Part shown: in pieces, positions 45,227 through 53,681 of the stretch
Numbering within the stretch: position 1 is the first letter of the stretch
Layout of the letters: each line of letters opens with the position of its first letter
From: Acidimicrobiales bacterium
Lineage (GTDB): Bacteria > Actinomycetota > Acidimicrobiia > Acidimicrobiales > Aldehydirespiratoraceae
Assembly (NCBI GenBank): GCA_029263215.1
Contig: JAJCXY010000051.1
Span: 1 to 64,000 of the forward strand
Direction: 5' to 3'
Length of the DNA stretch: 64,000 bases
The notes under the pieces: model-generated
What the model was told of the DNA's origin: nothing
Database searches by the model: none
Seen by the model: the letters and a program-made list of their open reading frames with translations, nothing else
Translations under genes and position numbers: made by a program

Positions 45227-45366
45227 CTTTTCCTCCCCACAGGGCGGTCAATTGTGCCTCTCCCTGAGCAATTTGCCTACTGTCGAGCCTGCGACGCCGA
45301 TTCACCTCCTCGATTGGGTGCTTGTAGGCGTGGCACCGAGGCCACGAGACCGTAGGAGCCGTCATC

Positions 45367-46179
45367 ATGATCGACAGATATATCGAGGTCTTCCCGGGCC
45401 TCACATTCTCGAACCCCGCCGAAGGGGTCCTTCAGCTCACGATGGAGGGTCCCGGGCTCAACTCGGTCGATTCTGAGACTCATCGAGAGCTCGCCGATGT
45501 CTGGCTGACCATCGACCGTGATCCCGAGGTTCGTGTTGCCCTGCTCGCCGGCGCGGGCAAAGGGTTCTCTTCTGGCGGGAGCTTCGATCTGATCGAGTCG
45601 ATGAGAAACGACTACGCCACCAAGTTGAGGGTGCTGCGAGAGGCGCGCGACATCGTGCTCAATGTCATCAACTGCTCCAAGCCGATTGTTTCCGCTATGT
45701 GGGGTCCAGCCGTCGGTGCCGGTCTGGTCGCCGGCCTGCTGGCCGATGTCTCGGTCGTGGGTCGCAATGCTCGCATCATCGACGGTCATACCCGGTTGGG
45801 TGTCGCCGCCGGCGACCATGCCGCCATCTGCTGGCCGATGCTGTGCGGCATGGCCAAGGCGAAGTACTACCTGCTCACGTGCCGCGATCTTTCGGGTGAA
45901 GAAGCCGAGCGGATCGGCCTCGTGTCTCTCTGCGTGGACGACGATCAGGTGCTGGATGAGGCTCTCGCGGTGAGCCGTGAGCTGGCCGACGGCGCGCAGC
46001 AGGCGATCCGATGGACCAAGAGGACTCTCAACCATGCCTACCGCATGTTCGAGCCGGCGTTCGATGCCTCGCTCGCCTATGAGTTCATCGGGTTCGAGGG
46101 ACCCGACGTGGCTGAGGGTCTGGCCAGCCATCGCGAGAAGCGTGCGCCGGATTTTGGTGGCTCGCCGACCAGCGAATAG
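45367..46179 (+). CDS. enoyl-CoA hydratase/isomerase family protein
   Basis: A 270-residue crotonase-fold protein. The first oxyanion-hole loop is [20 protein letters not shown] and the second is [41 protein letters not shown] segment follows, where hydratases often carry a catalytic acidic residue; the exact reaction cannot be read. A CoA thioester from lipid or aromatic degradation is the expected substrate. It is followed 21 bases later by a metallo-beta-lactamase gene. Confidence 0.85.
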   Translation: MIDRYIEVFPGLTFSNPAEGVLQLTMEGPGLNSVDSETHRELADVWLTIDRDPEVRVALLAGAGKGFSSGGSFDLIESMRNDYATKLRVLREARDIVLNVINCSKPIVSAMWGPAVGAGLVAGLLADVSVVGRNARIIDGHTRLGVAAGDHAAICWPMLCGMAKAKYYLLTCRDLSGEEAERIGLVSLCVDDDQVLDEALAVSRELADGAQQAIRWTKRTLNHAYRMFEPAFDASLAYEFIGFEGPDVAEGLASHREKRAPDFGGSPTSE

Positions 46180-46200
46180 GACCTGGAGCACAACGACATT

Positions 46201-47064
46201 ATGACCACCACCATCACCATCACCGGAACGGGTTGCCCTGTTCCCGACGCCGATCGTGCCGGGCCGGGAGTCCTGGTTCAGTACGACGAGATCGCCATGC
46301 AATTCGATGCCGGCCGCTCCACCGTGCAACGGCTGGCGGGAGCGGGACTTTGGCCCACCGACCTCGACGCGGTCTTCGTCAGCCACCACCACAGCGATCA
46401 TCTCACCGGCCTCCAGGACGTCGTCCTCACCCGCTGGGTGATGGACCGAACCCTGTCGGCGCCGCCTCTTCCGATCGTCGCCCCCGCCGGTCCGGCAGTG
46501 ACGTTTCTAGGCGAGATGCTCGATGCCTGGCGAGACGATATCGAAGTGCGTCTCGCCCACTCGGGTCGCACGCAAGGACCCGAGGTCGAGATCATCGGCT
46601 TCGACCTCCCAGCGACTCCCGCCGAGGTGTGGCGGAGCGGCCGCGAGGGCAGCGGCGTGGTGGTGAGCGCGGGAAGGGTGCGCCACGAGCCCGTGCATCC
46701 TGCGGTCGGATTCCGTGTGGAGACCCCCGACGGTGTGGTGGCGATCAGTGGCGACACCATCGTGTGCGACGAGGTCGCCGAATTGGCGTCCGGAGCCGAC
46801 GTGCTGATCTACGAGGCGATGCGTTTCGAGGAGATCGAGGCCCTGCCCCAACCCCGGCGATTCATCCTCGACTACCACGCCGACACAAGACTGATCGGTG
46901 CTCAGGCACGCGAGCTCGGCGTGGCCGAGCTCGTACTCACCCACCTGATTCCGGCCCCCGCCACCGACGAAGAGCGCCAGGTCTTCGTCGACGACATTCG
47001 CTCCGGAGGCTTCGAAGGCAAGGTGGTGGTAGCCGACGACCTCTACACCGTCACGCTGGAGTGA
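46201..47064 (+). CDS. metallo-beta-lactamase-fold hydrolase (RNase Z-like)
   Basis: A 287-residue hydrolase. GTGCPVPDADRAGPGVLVQY and FVSHHHSDHLTGLQDVVLTR carry the HxHxDH zinc motif. ISGDTIVCDEV supplies the metal Asp and VLTHLIP the last His. The layout matches RNase Z/arylsulfatase-like proteins that lack the tRNA-binding exosite, so a small-molecule ester or lactone is more likely than tRNA. It probably forms one unit with the enoyl-CoA hydratase. Confidence 0.85.
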   Translation: MTTTITITGTGCPVPDADRAGPGVLVQYDEIAMQFDAGRSTVQRLAGAGLWPTDLDAVFVSHHHSDHLTGLQDVVLTRWVMDRTLSAPPLPIVAPAGPAVTFLGEMLDAWRDDIEVRLAHSGRTQGPEVEIIGFDLPATPAEVWRSGREGSGVVVSAGRVRHEPVHPAVGFRVETPDGVVAISGDTIVCDEVAELASGADVLIYEAMRFEEIEALPQPRRFILDYHADTRLIGAQARELGVAELVLTHLIPAPATDEERQVFVDDIRSGGFEGKVVVADDLYTVTLE

Positions 47065-47093
47065 TCTCCCCAAGCCGAGACCACACCGATGGG

Positions 47094-47789
47094 TCAGATC
47101 AGCTGGCGCACCACGAGGGCAACGCCGCCGGCGAAGGCCATGACGAGCACCGCGCTACGAAACCAGCTGCGGTCGACATAACCCCGAACGGTACGGGCCG
47201 CCAGCAGGCCCAGCGCCACACCCGGGAGGAGCCAGCCGGTGAGCTCCAGCTCATCGGTGCCGAAATTGTTGGTGAGTATGAGTCCGGCGAAGGCGACGAT
47301 CGCCTGGGTCATGACGAAGGCTGCGGTGGTGCCCCGCATCCTCCCCGGCTCCATGTCGCTGAACGCGATCGCCATGGCGGGGCCAGGAAGACCCGCGGTG
47401 ACGCTGGCCAGACTCGTCGCGGCCCCGGCGGTGACATCGGTACTCGGGTGGCGGCGGACTCGCACACCAGCCAGAAGCGACAGGGCGGCGACCGCAGTGA
47501 TCGACCCGATGATGATAGCGAGGGTGCCTTCATCGACTGCGATGAGGATCGCCAACCCTCCGGCCAACCCGAACGGGAGTCCGAACAGGCACCTTCGGTA
47601 GATGGCCCGGTCGATGTGATGGCGCTCCGCCACGACGTGGCGCAGCCCGATGGCCTGCCCCGCCAGCAGCAGGGGACCGGGGGCGAAACCGGAGTCGATT
47701 GAGATGAGGGCCGGCCCCGCGACCATCGCCAACCCGATCCCGAGTGAGCCCTGCACCGACGCACCGATGGTGGACATCACCATGATCAC
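47094..47789 (-). CDS. TauE/SafE (TSUP) family membrane transporter
   Basis: A 231-residue membrane protein with about seven to eight hydrophobic helices in two repeats. MSTIGASVQGSLGIGLAMVA and the later PGPAMAIAFSDMEPGRMRGT are typical of TSUP transporters, which move sulfonates, sulfite or small organic anions. It is the last gene of the minus-strand ligA-ligB-VOC group, so it may carry an aromatic acid or a product in or out; this is inference. Confidence 0.82.
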   Translation of the reverse strand: MIMVMSTIGASVQGSLGIGLAMVAGPALISIDSGFAPGPLLLAGQAIGLRHVVAERHHIDRAIYRRCLFGLPFGLAGGLAILIAVDEGTLAIIIGSITAVAALSLLAGVRVRRHPSTDVTAGAATSLASVTAGLPGPAMAIAFSDMEPGRMRGTTAAFVMTQAIVAFAGLILTNNFGTDELELTGWLLPGVALGLLAARTVRGYVDRSWFRSAVLVMAFAGGVALVVRQLI

Positions 47790-47806
47790 GACGATCTCGG
47801 TGGTGC

Positions 47807-48325
47807 TCAGGAAACGCCCCGTCCCGGCGTATCAGGGCCGAAGAGTTGGAAGTCGGACCCGAAATCGAGCGGCGTGTTGGTGGCGCTCTCGGGGTCGAGG
47901 AGGTCTTCGGGCACTTCCCACATGACCTCGAACTCGATGCCGTCGGGGTCTTGGCAGTAGAGGCTGCGGCTGACCCCGTGATTGTTTTCACCCACGAGAG
48001 CTCCCATGGCGGAGAGCCGGGTCTTGGCGGCCTGCAGGTCGGCGAGGGTGCCGACTTCCCAGGCGAGATGGTAGAGACCGATCTGGCGAGGATCGGGAAG
48101 CTGCTGCACCGGGGTTTTGAAGAGGCCGAGGTCGTGATCGGTGGCGGAGCCGGGGGAGGTCATGAAGACGGCGGTGTCGCTATCGCTCATGACCACCAGC
48201 CCCAGGGCTTCGGCATAGAAGGCGGCCGACTTTCTGGGATCGGTCACCCACAGCACTGCGTGCCTCAGACCAAGCGTCGGAGGAGTGGCTGGGGTTGGAG
48301 GATCGGTTGGCACAGGGTCTCTCAA
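47807..48325 (-). CDS. VOC-family protein (glyoxalase/extradiol dioxygenase fold)
   Basis: A 172-residue vicinal-oxygen-chelate protein. The metal ligands are likely H25 in LRHAVLWVTD, a second His in IGLYHLAWEVG and Glu in DGIEFEVMW. It fits type I extradiol dioxygenase-like or glyoxalase-like single-module members. It sits 20 bases behind the class II dioxygenase gene ligB, so it could act on ring-cleavage intermediates, or on a second catechol-type substrate. Confidence 0.8.
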   Translation of the reverse strand: MRDPVPTDPPTPATPPTLGLRHAVLWVTDPRKSAAFYAEALGLVVMSDSDTAVFMTSPGSATDHDLGLFKTPVQQLPDPRQIGLYHLAWEVGTLADLQAAKTRLSAMGALVGENNHGVSRSLYCQDPDGIEFEVMWEVPEDLLDPESATNTPLDFGSDFQLFGPDTPGRGVS

Positions 48326-48344
48326 TTCATTACCGACCGGACCG

Positions 48345-49184
48345 TCAGCGGGTGTTCTCCAAGAGCATCAGGCCGGCACCGGTGTTGGAGATGGGGATGT
48401 GATAGTTGCGGTGGAGTTCGGTGACGGTACCGAGAAGGGCGCCGCGCATCATCAGCCATTGGATCACCTCGACACCCTGGGCGCCGGCCTTCTCGACGAG
48501 GTCGAGGATCGAGTGGTTCGCTATCCATTCCGGGTCGTCGACGATCGCGTCCATACACAGGGCATCGAACTCACGGTTGATGAAGCCGGCTCGTTCGCCG
48601 TCGAGCTGGTGCGACATGCCCCCGGTGCCGAGCACCACCACTTTCTCGTCGCCCGGAAAGCTCTCCACCGCCTTTCCGATGGCTCGACCGAGGGCGAGGC
48701 AACGATCGGGTCGGGGCAAGGGATGAAGCACGGTGTTGACGCAGACGGGCACGATCTTCACCGGACGGTCGTTGCCGGGCCAGAGGAGCAGGTGAGGGAC
48801 GACGAAGCCGTGATCAACCACCATATCCTGACACATCGTGACGTCGAATCCGTCGTCGATGACCGACTCGATCAGATGCCAGGAGAGGTCGGGATGTCCG
48901 GGGAATGGGGGGACAGGGCGAAGGCCCCAGCCTTCGTCTTCGTTGTGGTACTCCTCCGCAGCGCCGATCGAGAAGGTGGGGACTGCATCGAGGAAGAAGT
49001 TGAGCCCGTGGTCGTTGTAGATCAGGATCGCCACATCGGGCTGGTGCTCGTCGAGCCAGTCGTGAACGGGCGGGTAACCATCGAAGAATGGTTGCCAGTA
49101 GGGCTCCTGCTCGAGTTCCTTGGCGATGGCCGCTCCGATGGCGGGAATGTGGGAGGTGGTGATGCCGCCGAGGATGGTTGCCAT
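48345..49184 (-). CDS. ligB: protocatechuate 4,5-dioxygenase, beta (catalytic) subunit
   Basis: A 279-residue class III extradiol dioxygenase. Iron ligands are expected from ITTSHIPAIG and IYNDHGLNFF, and the following catalytic region is DMVVDHGFVVPHLLLW. It opens protocatechuate between C4 and C5 to 4-carboxy-2-hydroxymuconate-6-semialdehyde, the substrate of LigC. ATG at 49184 is the family start; the frame is open further upstream over ligA. It lies two bases behind the ligA stop. Confidence 0.9.
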   Translation of the reverse strand: MATILGGITTSHIPAIGAAIAKELEQEPYWQPFFDGYPPVHDWLDEHQPDVAILIYNDHGLNFFLDAVPTFSIGAAEEYHNEDEGWGLRPVPPFPGHPDLSWHLIESVIDDGFDVTMCQDMVVDHGFVVPHLLLWPGNDRPVKIVPVCVNTVLHPLPRPDRCLALGRAIGKAVESFPGDEKVVVLGTGGMSHQLDGERAGFINREFDALCMDAIVDDPEWIANHSILDLVEKAGAQGVEVIQWLMMRGALLGTVTELHRNYHIPISNTGAGLMLLENTR

Positions 49185-49186
49185 GG

Positions 49187-49543
49187 TCAGCCCCTTGCCG
49201 CGTAGAGACGGGCTTCGAACTCTTCGCGGGTGATTCCCGATTGGCGAGCCCCGACGTCTTGCATGTCCCATCCGAGGATGCCGGTGAGTTTTGCCAGGTA
49301 GTAGATGCTGCCGCCGGCCTCGATGAGGGCCAACACATCGGCATCGAGCACAGCTGCGGTGAGTTCGTTGTCGAGGCCGTACTTCTTGCAGTAGGCATCT
49401 GGGTCGGCGTGGAACTCGTTGCGGCTCGACTCCTTATTGAAGGAATAGCACATCGTGTTGAGCGCGAGGCCTCGCCTCGAGGCGGCACCGTCGAAGATCG
49501 GCGTGCCCGGGATCTCCCGTCGTGAGGATGCTGTGTCGGCCAT
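49187..49543 (-). CDS. ligA: protocatechuate 4,5-dioxygenase, alpha subunit
   Basis: A 118-residue LigA-family protein: LALNTMCYSFNKESSRNEFH, AVLDADVLALIEAGGSIYYL and LTGILGWDMQDVGARQSGIT. It covers the active site of LigB in the known enzyme. The start at 49543 gives the family length and the frame upstream is not conserved. It is preceded at 49657-49668 by the shared palindrome ATTGTCAACAAT, which lies between it and the divergent hydrolase gene, so both may be controlled by the GntR regulator at 52943-53584. Confidence 0.9.
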   Translation of the reverse strand: MADTASSRREIPGTPIFDGAASRRGLALNTMCYSFNKESSRNEFHADPDAYCKKYGLDNELTAAVLDADVLALIEAGGSIYYLAKLTGILGWDMQDVGARQSGITREEFEARLYAARG

Positions 49544-49656
49544 TTGCCTTGCCTTTCTGAGCCTGTCCCCCGAATGATGTCCCCGAAGAGTAATCGGGCA
49601 CCTCGACGGCATCAGGTTGACATGTTCACGGCTCAACGTGCCAGAATGTGTACAAG

Positions 49657-49668
49657 ATTGTCAACAAT
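49657..49668. promoter_or_regulatory. candidate operator ATTGTCAACAAT
   Basis: Inverted repeat ATTGT-CA-ACAAT in the 163-base gap between divergent ligA and the dienelactone hydrolase gene, 39 bases before the latter's ATG. The same ATTGTnnACAAT pattern precedes the GntR/ligC pair and galD. Confidence 0.7.
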
Positions 49669-49706
49669 CCGTGTCGACGGTTCGGTGACCAAAGAGGGGA
49701 TTCACG

Positions 49707-50381
49707 ATGGCGACGCTGCTAACGGTCGACGGCCACGAGCTCGACGCCTACGAGGTCCACCCCGAGGGTGCGGTTGCCTCGGTCGTGATCATTCAGGAGA
49801 TCTTCGGCGTCAACGCTCACATTCGATCCGTCGTCGACCGCTACGCCGCTCTCGGGTTTCGAGCCATCGCACCTGCCCTGTTCGACCGGACCGAGCGCGG
49901 AGTCGAACTCGACTACGACTCAGAGGGAGTCGAACGAGGTCGAGACCTGAGGGCTGCACTCGAGTGGGACCACTCCGTGAGCGACATGGCCGCGGCAGTA
50001 GCCCACGTCGGCGCCACGGGCCCGGTCGCAGCGATCGGATATTGCTACGGAGGGAGCCTCGCCTGGCTGGCCGCCCACTCCCTGCCCATCGCTGCAGCAG
50101 TCGGCTACTACGGCGGCCAGGTGCGCGAGTTCATCGACAAGGCGCCTCAGGTGCCGACCATGTTGCACTTTGGTGCTCTCGATCAGGCCATCCCGCTCGA
50201 CGGTGTGCAGGAAGTGGCCGATCGCCATCTCGATGTCCCGGTTCATGTCTACGAGCAGGCCGGCCACGGTTTCAGCTGCGACGTGCGCGGCTCCTTCCAC
50301 CCCGACTCCGCCGACCTCGCCCTGCAACGGACCCTGGCCTTTCTCGCCAGTGCCGATACAGCGTTCGCCGTAGCCGGCTGA
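49707..50381 (+). CDS. dienelactone hydrolase family protein
   Basis: A 224-residue alpha/beta hydrolase of the carboxymethylenebutenolidase family. The nucleophile elbow is AAIGYCYGGSLAWLAA with a Cys, and HVYEQAGHGFSCD gives the catalytic His. EIFGVNAHIRSVVDRYAALG is the family's front segment. Such enzymes open lactones in chlorocatechol pathways. In a 4,5-cleavage cluster it may act on 2-pyrone-type lactones or a side product. It starts 11 bases before the TTG of ligJ. Confidence 0.87.
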   Translation: MATLLTVDGHELDAYEVHPEGAVASVVIIQEIFGVNAHIRSVVDRYAALGFRAIAPALFDRTERGVELDYDSEGVERGRDLRAALEWDHSVSDMAAAVAHVGATGPVAAIGYCYGGSLAWLAAHSLPIAAAVGYYGGQVREFIDKAPQVPTMLHFGALDQAIPLDGVQEVADRHLDVPVHVYEQAGHGFSCDVRGSFHPDSADLALQRTLAFLASADTAFAVAG

Positions 50382-50391
50382 GGAGCGCCTC

Positions 50392-51399
50392 TTGATCATC
50401 GACTGTCATGGGCACTACACCACGACCCCCCCGGCGGTGGGTGAGTGGCGCGACACCCAGAAGGCGGCGGTCACAGCCGACCCGGCTCATGTCGGCGGGA
50501 AGGGCACTATCGACGTCTCCGACGATGCCCTTCGCGAAAGCGTCGAAGGGGCCCAGCTCAAGTTCCAACGCGAGCGAGGTACCGACATCACGATCTTCTC
50601 GCCGAGGGCGAGCTGGATGGGTCATCACATAGGCAACGAGCACACTTCCCGGTTCTGGACCGAACACCAAAACGAGCTGGTCCGTCGGGTCTGTGATCTC
50701 TACCCACACAACTTCGTGCCCGTCGCCCAGCTTCCCCAATCGCCGGGGGTCTCGATCAACAGCTCGGTTCGCGAGCTGCAACGCTGTGTCGAGGAGATGG
50801 ACTTCATCGGCTGCAACGTCAACCCCGATCCCACGGGTGGATTCTGGACCGGCCCGCCGCTCTACGATCGCTACTGGTGGCCCCTGTGGGAGAAAATGCA
50901 GGAGCTCGACGTGCCGGGGATGATCCACGTATCGACCTCGTGCAACGACAACTTCTGGACCACCGGGTCGCATTATCTCGGCGCCGACACCACCGCTTTC
51001 GTTCAGGCGCTCACATCGGGCTTCATGAAGGACTTCCCCGGCTTGAGATGGGTCATCCCCCACGGAGGCGGCGCGGTTCCCTACCACTGGGGCCGCTTCA
51101 AGGGCATGGCTCAAGACCAGGGCTGGGATTTCGACGGGCTCCTAGACCACATCTGGTTCGACACGTGCGTCTATCACCAGCCCGGTATCGACCTACTCAC
51201 CGCTGTCGTTCCCGTCGACAACATCCTCTTCGCGTCGGAGATGGTGGGAGCGGTACGCGGTGTCGATCCCGACACCGGCAACCACTACGACGACACCCTG
51301 ATCTATGTCGACGGCGCCGGTCTCACCGATCGCCAACGAAGCCAGATCTGCGACGACAACATCCGACGCGTCTACCCCCGACTCGGAGACGGTTCATGA
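50392..51399 (+). CDS. ligJ: 4-oxalomesaconate hydratase (amidohydrolase family)
   Basis: A 335-residue amidohydrolase-fold protein that hydrates 4-oxalomesaconate to 4-carboxy-4-hydroxy-2-oxoadipate. Metal His residues are in MIIDCHGHYTTTP. The middle has FSPRASWMGHHIGNEHTSRF and the C-terminal GRFKGMAQDQGWDFDGLLDH and FASEMVGAVRGVDPDTG. The start is TTG at 50392. The stop overlaps the next gene (ATGA), whose product consumes its product. Confidence 0.88.
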   Translation: MIIDCHGHYTTTPPAVGEWRDTQKAAVTADPAHVGGKGTIDVSDDALRESVEGAQLKFQRERGTDITIFSPRASWMGHHIGNEHTSRFWTEHQNELVRRVCDLYPHNFVPVAQLPQSPGVSINSSVRELQRCVEEMDFIGCNVNPDPTGGFWTGPPLYDRYWWPLWEKMQELDVPGMIHVSTSCNDNFWTTGSHYLGADTTAFVQALTSGFMKDFPGLRWVIPHGGGAVPYHWGRFKGMAQDQGWDFDGLLDHIWFDTCVYHQPGIDLLTAVVPVDNILFASEMVGAVRGVDPDTGNHYDDTLIYVDGAGLTDRQRSQICDDNIRRVYPRLGDGS

Positions 51400-52103
51400 C
51401 CAACGCCCACGGACCTCGTCATGTGGTGGTCCGCAACATCGAGAGAGCTCCCCTCACGGTGCTCGATCAGCTCGCCACCGTCGGCACCGCCACCGTGCAC
51501 GAAGCCATCGGCCGGCGTGGCTACGTCGGCCCCCACATCACCCCCATCCAGCAGGGCACGAAGATCGCGGGCTCCGCGATAACCGTGCTCACCCACCCCG
51601 GCGACAACGGCATGATCCATGCCGCAGTGGAGCAGTGCACCGCCGGCGACATCCTCGTCGTGGCGAGCACTGCCCCTTCCACCCACGGCATGTTCGGCGA
51701 CCTATTGGCCGCATCGCTGATGACGCGCGGGGTTCGGGGCCTGGTGATAGATGCCGGAGTGCGCGATACCGCCGACCTGCGTGAGATGGGATTCCCGGTC
51801 TGGTCACAGCACGTTTCGTGTCAGGGCACGGTGAAGAACACACCCGGCTCGGTCAACGTGCCGATCCGACTCGGTGAGCAGATGGTCGACCCCGGCGATG
51901 TGGTTTGTGCCGACGATGACGGGGTCGTCGTGGTGGCGCGCCGGGAAGCCGACTGGGCCCTTGAAGAGTCCAACGAGCGGCTGGCCAACGAAGAGCAGAT
52001 GAGGTCGAGACTCGGTGCCGGTGAGCTGGGCCTCGACATCTACGGACTGCGCGACAAGCTCGCCGCGCTGGGGGTCGAGTGGGTCGACACGCTCGACGGC
52101 TGA
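51396..52103 (+). CDS. ligK: 4-carboxy-4-hydroxy-2-oxoadipate aldolase
   Basis: A 235-residue RraA-like/HMG aldolase-family protein. LATVGTATVHEAIGRRGYVG, THGMFGDLLAASLMTRGVRG and VIDAGVRDTADLREMGFPVW, followed by VDPGDVVCADDDGVVVVARR, match the class II pyruvate aldolase (metal and pyruvate site in D and R of DAGVRDT). It cleaves the last intermediate to pyruvate and oxaloacetate. ATG at 51396 overlaps ligJ. Confidence 0.9.
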   Translation: MTNAHGPRHVVVRNIERAPLTVLDQLATVGTATVHEAIGRRGYVGPHITPIQQGTKIAGSAITVLTHPGDNGMIHAAVEQCTAGDILVVASTAPSTHGMFGDLLAASLMTRGVRGLVIDAGVRDTADLREMGFPVWSQHVSCQGTVKNTPGSVNVPIRLGEQMVDPGDVVCADDDGVVVVARREADWALEESNERLANEEQMRSRLGAGELGLDIYGLRDKLAALGVEWVDTLDG

Positions 52104-52127
52104 CGACAGAAGCAGGGTTGGCTTCGC

Positions 52128-52922
52128 TCAGCCGGCGAGGAGAAGACCGATCTGGCGGCTCTGAGCCACGAGGTCTCCACTGGAGTCCCACAGGCGTCCC
52201 GATTCGATGAGCCGACCGTCGTGGAGATCGTCGCACTCGAACCGGGCACACAACCATCCCGGTGCCGGTCGGCGGCGAACGTGAACCGTGAGTTCCACTG
52301 TGGGGACCCAGCCGACCCGACCCATGAGAGAGAACACCGATGGGGGAAAGGCGTCGGCGAAAAAGGGTAGAGCCATTGCGGTGGGCTCGGTGCCGTCGGC
52401 GAAGCGGATCCAACCTTCGAGTTCGGCCAGGTGGTGAGTGCCCGCGCCGGCGTGTTCCGGCCTGATCCTCACATCGGTGCGTTCCATGATCGGGAGATCG
52501 ACCCCCTGTTCCATCCCGGATCGGATCAGGCATTCGTCGGGTGGCGGTAGATCAGGGGGAGGCGACGTGATGTCGTGCGCAGACACCGTGGCGCTCCCCA
52601 GATCGCCGAACGCGGCGAGCACGGTGAGGCGACTCTTGCCCTCTTGGCTGAGGGATCCGCTGGCACTGGTGAGGGTGCGCCCGGCCCGGAGCACTTCGGC
52701 CCGCACCTCACCGTCGAGGTCGCCCTTGCTGGGCCGAAAGAAGTGGGTTGTCACGGTGACCGGGTCGGGCTGGCTGGCCAGCTCCTGCACCGCTCGAAGC
52801 ACCGGCGACAGGGCGTAGCCGCCGTTGCTGTTCTCGCCGATGTTCCAATGCCTCGAGAGTCGCGTCGACCAGCGTCCGGGTTCGACGCGCTCGATGCTGG
52901 TCTCGTCGTAGAAGTGGGACAT
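52128..52922 (-). CDS. TesB-like acyl-CoA thioesterase
   Basis: A 264-residue double-hotdog thioesterase. The N-terminal half has WRLSRHWNIGENSNGGYALSP-like sequence (residues RHWNIGENSNGGYAL) and TTHFFRPSKGDLDGEV; the C-terminal half has VPTVELTVHVRRRPAPGWL and RLWDSSGDLVAQSRQIGLLL. It hydrolyses an acyl-CoA of unknown chain. It lies behind the GntR regulator on the same strand, 20 bases after its stop, an odd companion for the protocatechuate pathway. Confidence 0.83.
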   Translation of the reverse strand: MSHFYDETSIERVEPGRWSTRLSRHWNIGENSNGGYALSPVLRAVQELASQPDPVTVTTHFFRPSKGDLDGEVRAEVLRAGRTLTSASGSLSQEGKSRLTVLAAFGDLGSATVSAHDITSPPPDLPPPDECLIRSGMEQGVDLPIMERTDVRIRPEHAGAGTHHLAELEGWIRFADGTEPTAMALPFFADAFPPSVFSLMGRVGWVPTVELTVHVRRRPAPGWLCARFECDDLHDGRLIESGRLWDSSGDLVAQSRQIGLLLAG

Positions 52923-52942
52923 GCCGGGCAGTATGGCGCGAG

Positions 52943-53584
52943 TCAGGTCGGGCCGGCGTCGCCCCAGCGGCGCAGCACCTCGATCACCGAACGAAGATGG
53001 GCGTCCATTGCGGCCGCGGCGCCGGGCTCGTCGTGGTTTTCGATGGCTGAAGCGATTGCCGCGTGCTGCTCGACTGAGTGGGCGGCACGCCCGGGCATTA
53101 TCGCGAGCCGGTATTGGTGGTGGGCGGCACGGTCGCGCAGGTTGGCCACCAGCTCGGCCGCCACGGAATGGCCGCTCATCTCGCGGAGCCTGCGATGGAA
53201 CTGCTGGTTGAGTTCGGCGTAAGTGCTGTTGCTCTCTCCCGCCACGGCTTTACGCATGTCGGCCACGACCCGGTTGAGTGCCACCCGTTCCTCGGCGTTC
53301 GCGTTGCGGGCGGCGTGGGCGGCTATCAGGCTCTCGAGGGCACCGCGGGCCTCGGTGATCTGGATTGCCTCGGCCACTGAGATCCGTCGCACTGTTGCGC
53401 CGCGGTTGGCCTCGCGGTCGACCAGCCCCTCGCTGCTGAGCTCCACCAGGGCAGCTCGAACGGTGGCCCGTCCGCAGTCGTAGCGCTGGGTGAGCTGGAG
53501 TTCGACCAGGCGATCACCGGGAGGGAAGGCGCCATTGAGGATGTCGTGGCGAAGGTCGTCGGTGATTGTGTCGGTACGCGTCAT
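52943..53584 (-). CDS. GntR-family regulator, FadR/FCD type
   Basis: A 213-residue regulator: winged helix at the N-terminus (DLRHDILNGAFPPGDRLVEL, YDCGRATVRAALVELSSEGL) and a helical FCD effector domain (ITEARGALESLIAAHAARNA...NQQFHRRLREMSGHSVAAEL, and the metal-binding His in VEQHAAIASAI). ATG at 53584 is the family start. It is divergent from ligC. A palindrome ATTGTTGACAAT stands between the two, consistent with autoregulation and control of the pathway. Its effector is probably an aromatic-acid intermediate. Confidence 0.88.
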   Translation of the reverse strand: MTRTDTITDDLRHDILNGAFPPGDRLVELQLTQRYDCGRATVRAALVELSSEGLVDREANRGATVRRISVAEAIQITEARGALESLIAAHAARNANAEERVALNRVVADMRKAVAGESNSTYAELNQQFHRRLREMSGHSVAAELVANLRDRAAHHQYRLAIMPGRAAHSVEQHAAIASAIENHDEPGAAAAMDAHLRSVIEVLRRWGDAGPT

Positions 53585-53636
53585 TGTCTCTCTGGGTGGA
53601 CTGGAGCCGGCTCGCAGGCCGTGTAGATCCACGACT

Positions 53637-53648
53637 ATTGTTGACAAT
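53637..53648. promoter_or_regulatory. candidate operator ATTGTTGACAAT
   Basis: Inverted repeat ATTGT-TG-ACAAT in the 97-base gap between the GntR regulator gene and ligC, 33 bases before the ligC ATG and 52 bases before the regulator ATG. Same pattern as at 49657-49668 and 58546-58557. Confidence 0.75.
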
Positions 53649-53681
53649 CATGTCGCCAATCAAGCCACGTGAGGTGGACAG

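Noticed and set aside
46233-47702. A 489-codon plus-strand frame over the MBL hydrolase and TSUP genes
   Set aside because: Shadow frame: it overlaps two recognised genes on both strands and shows only Arg/Gly/His-rich sequence.
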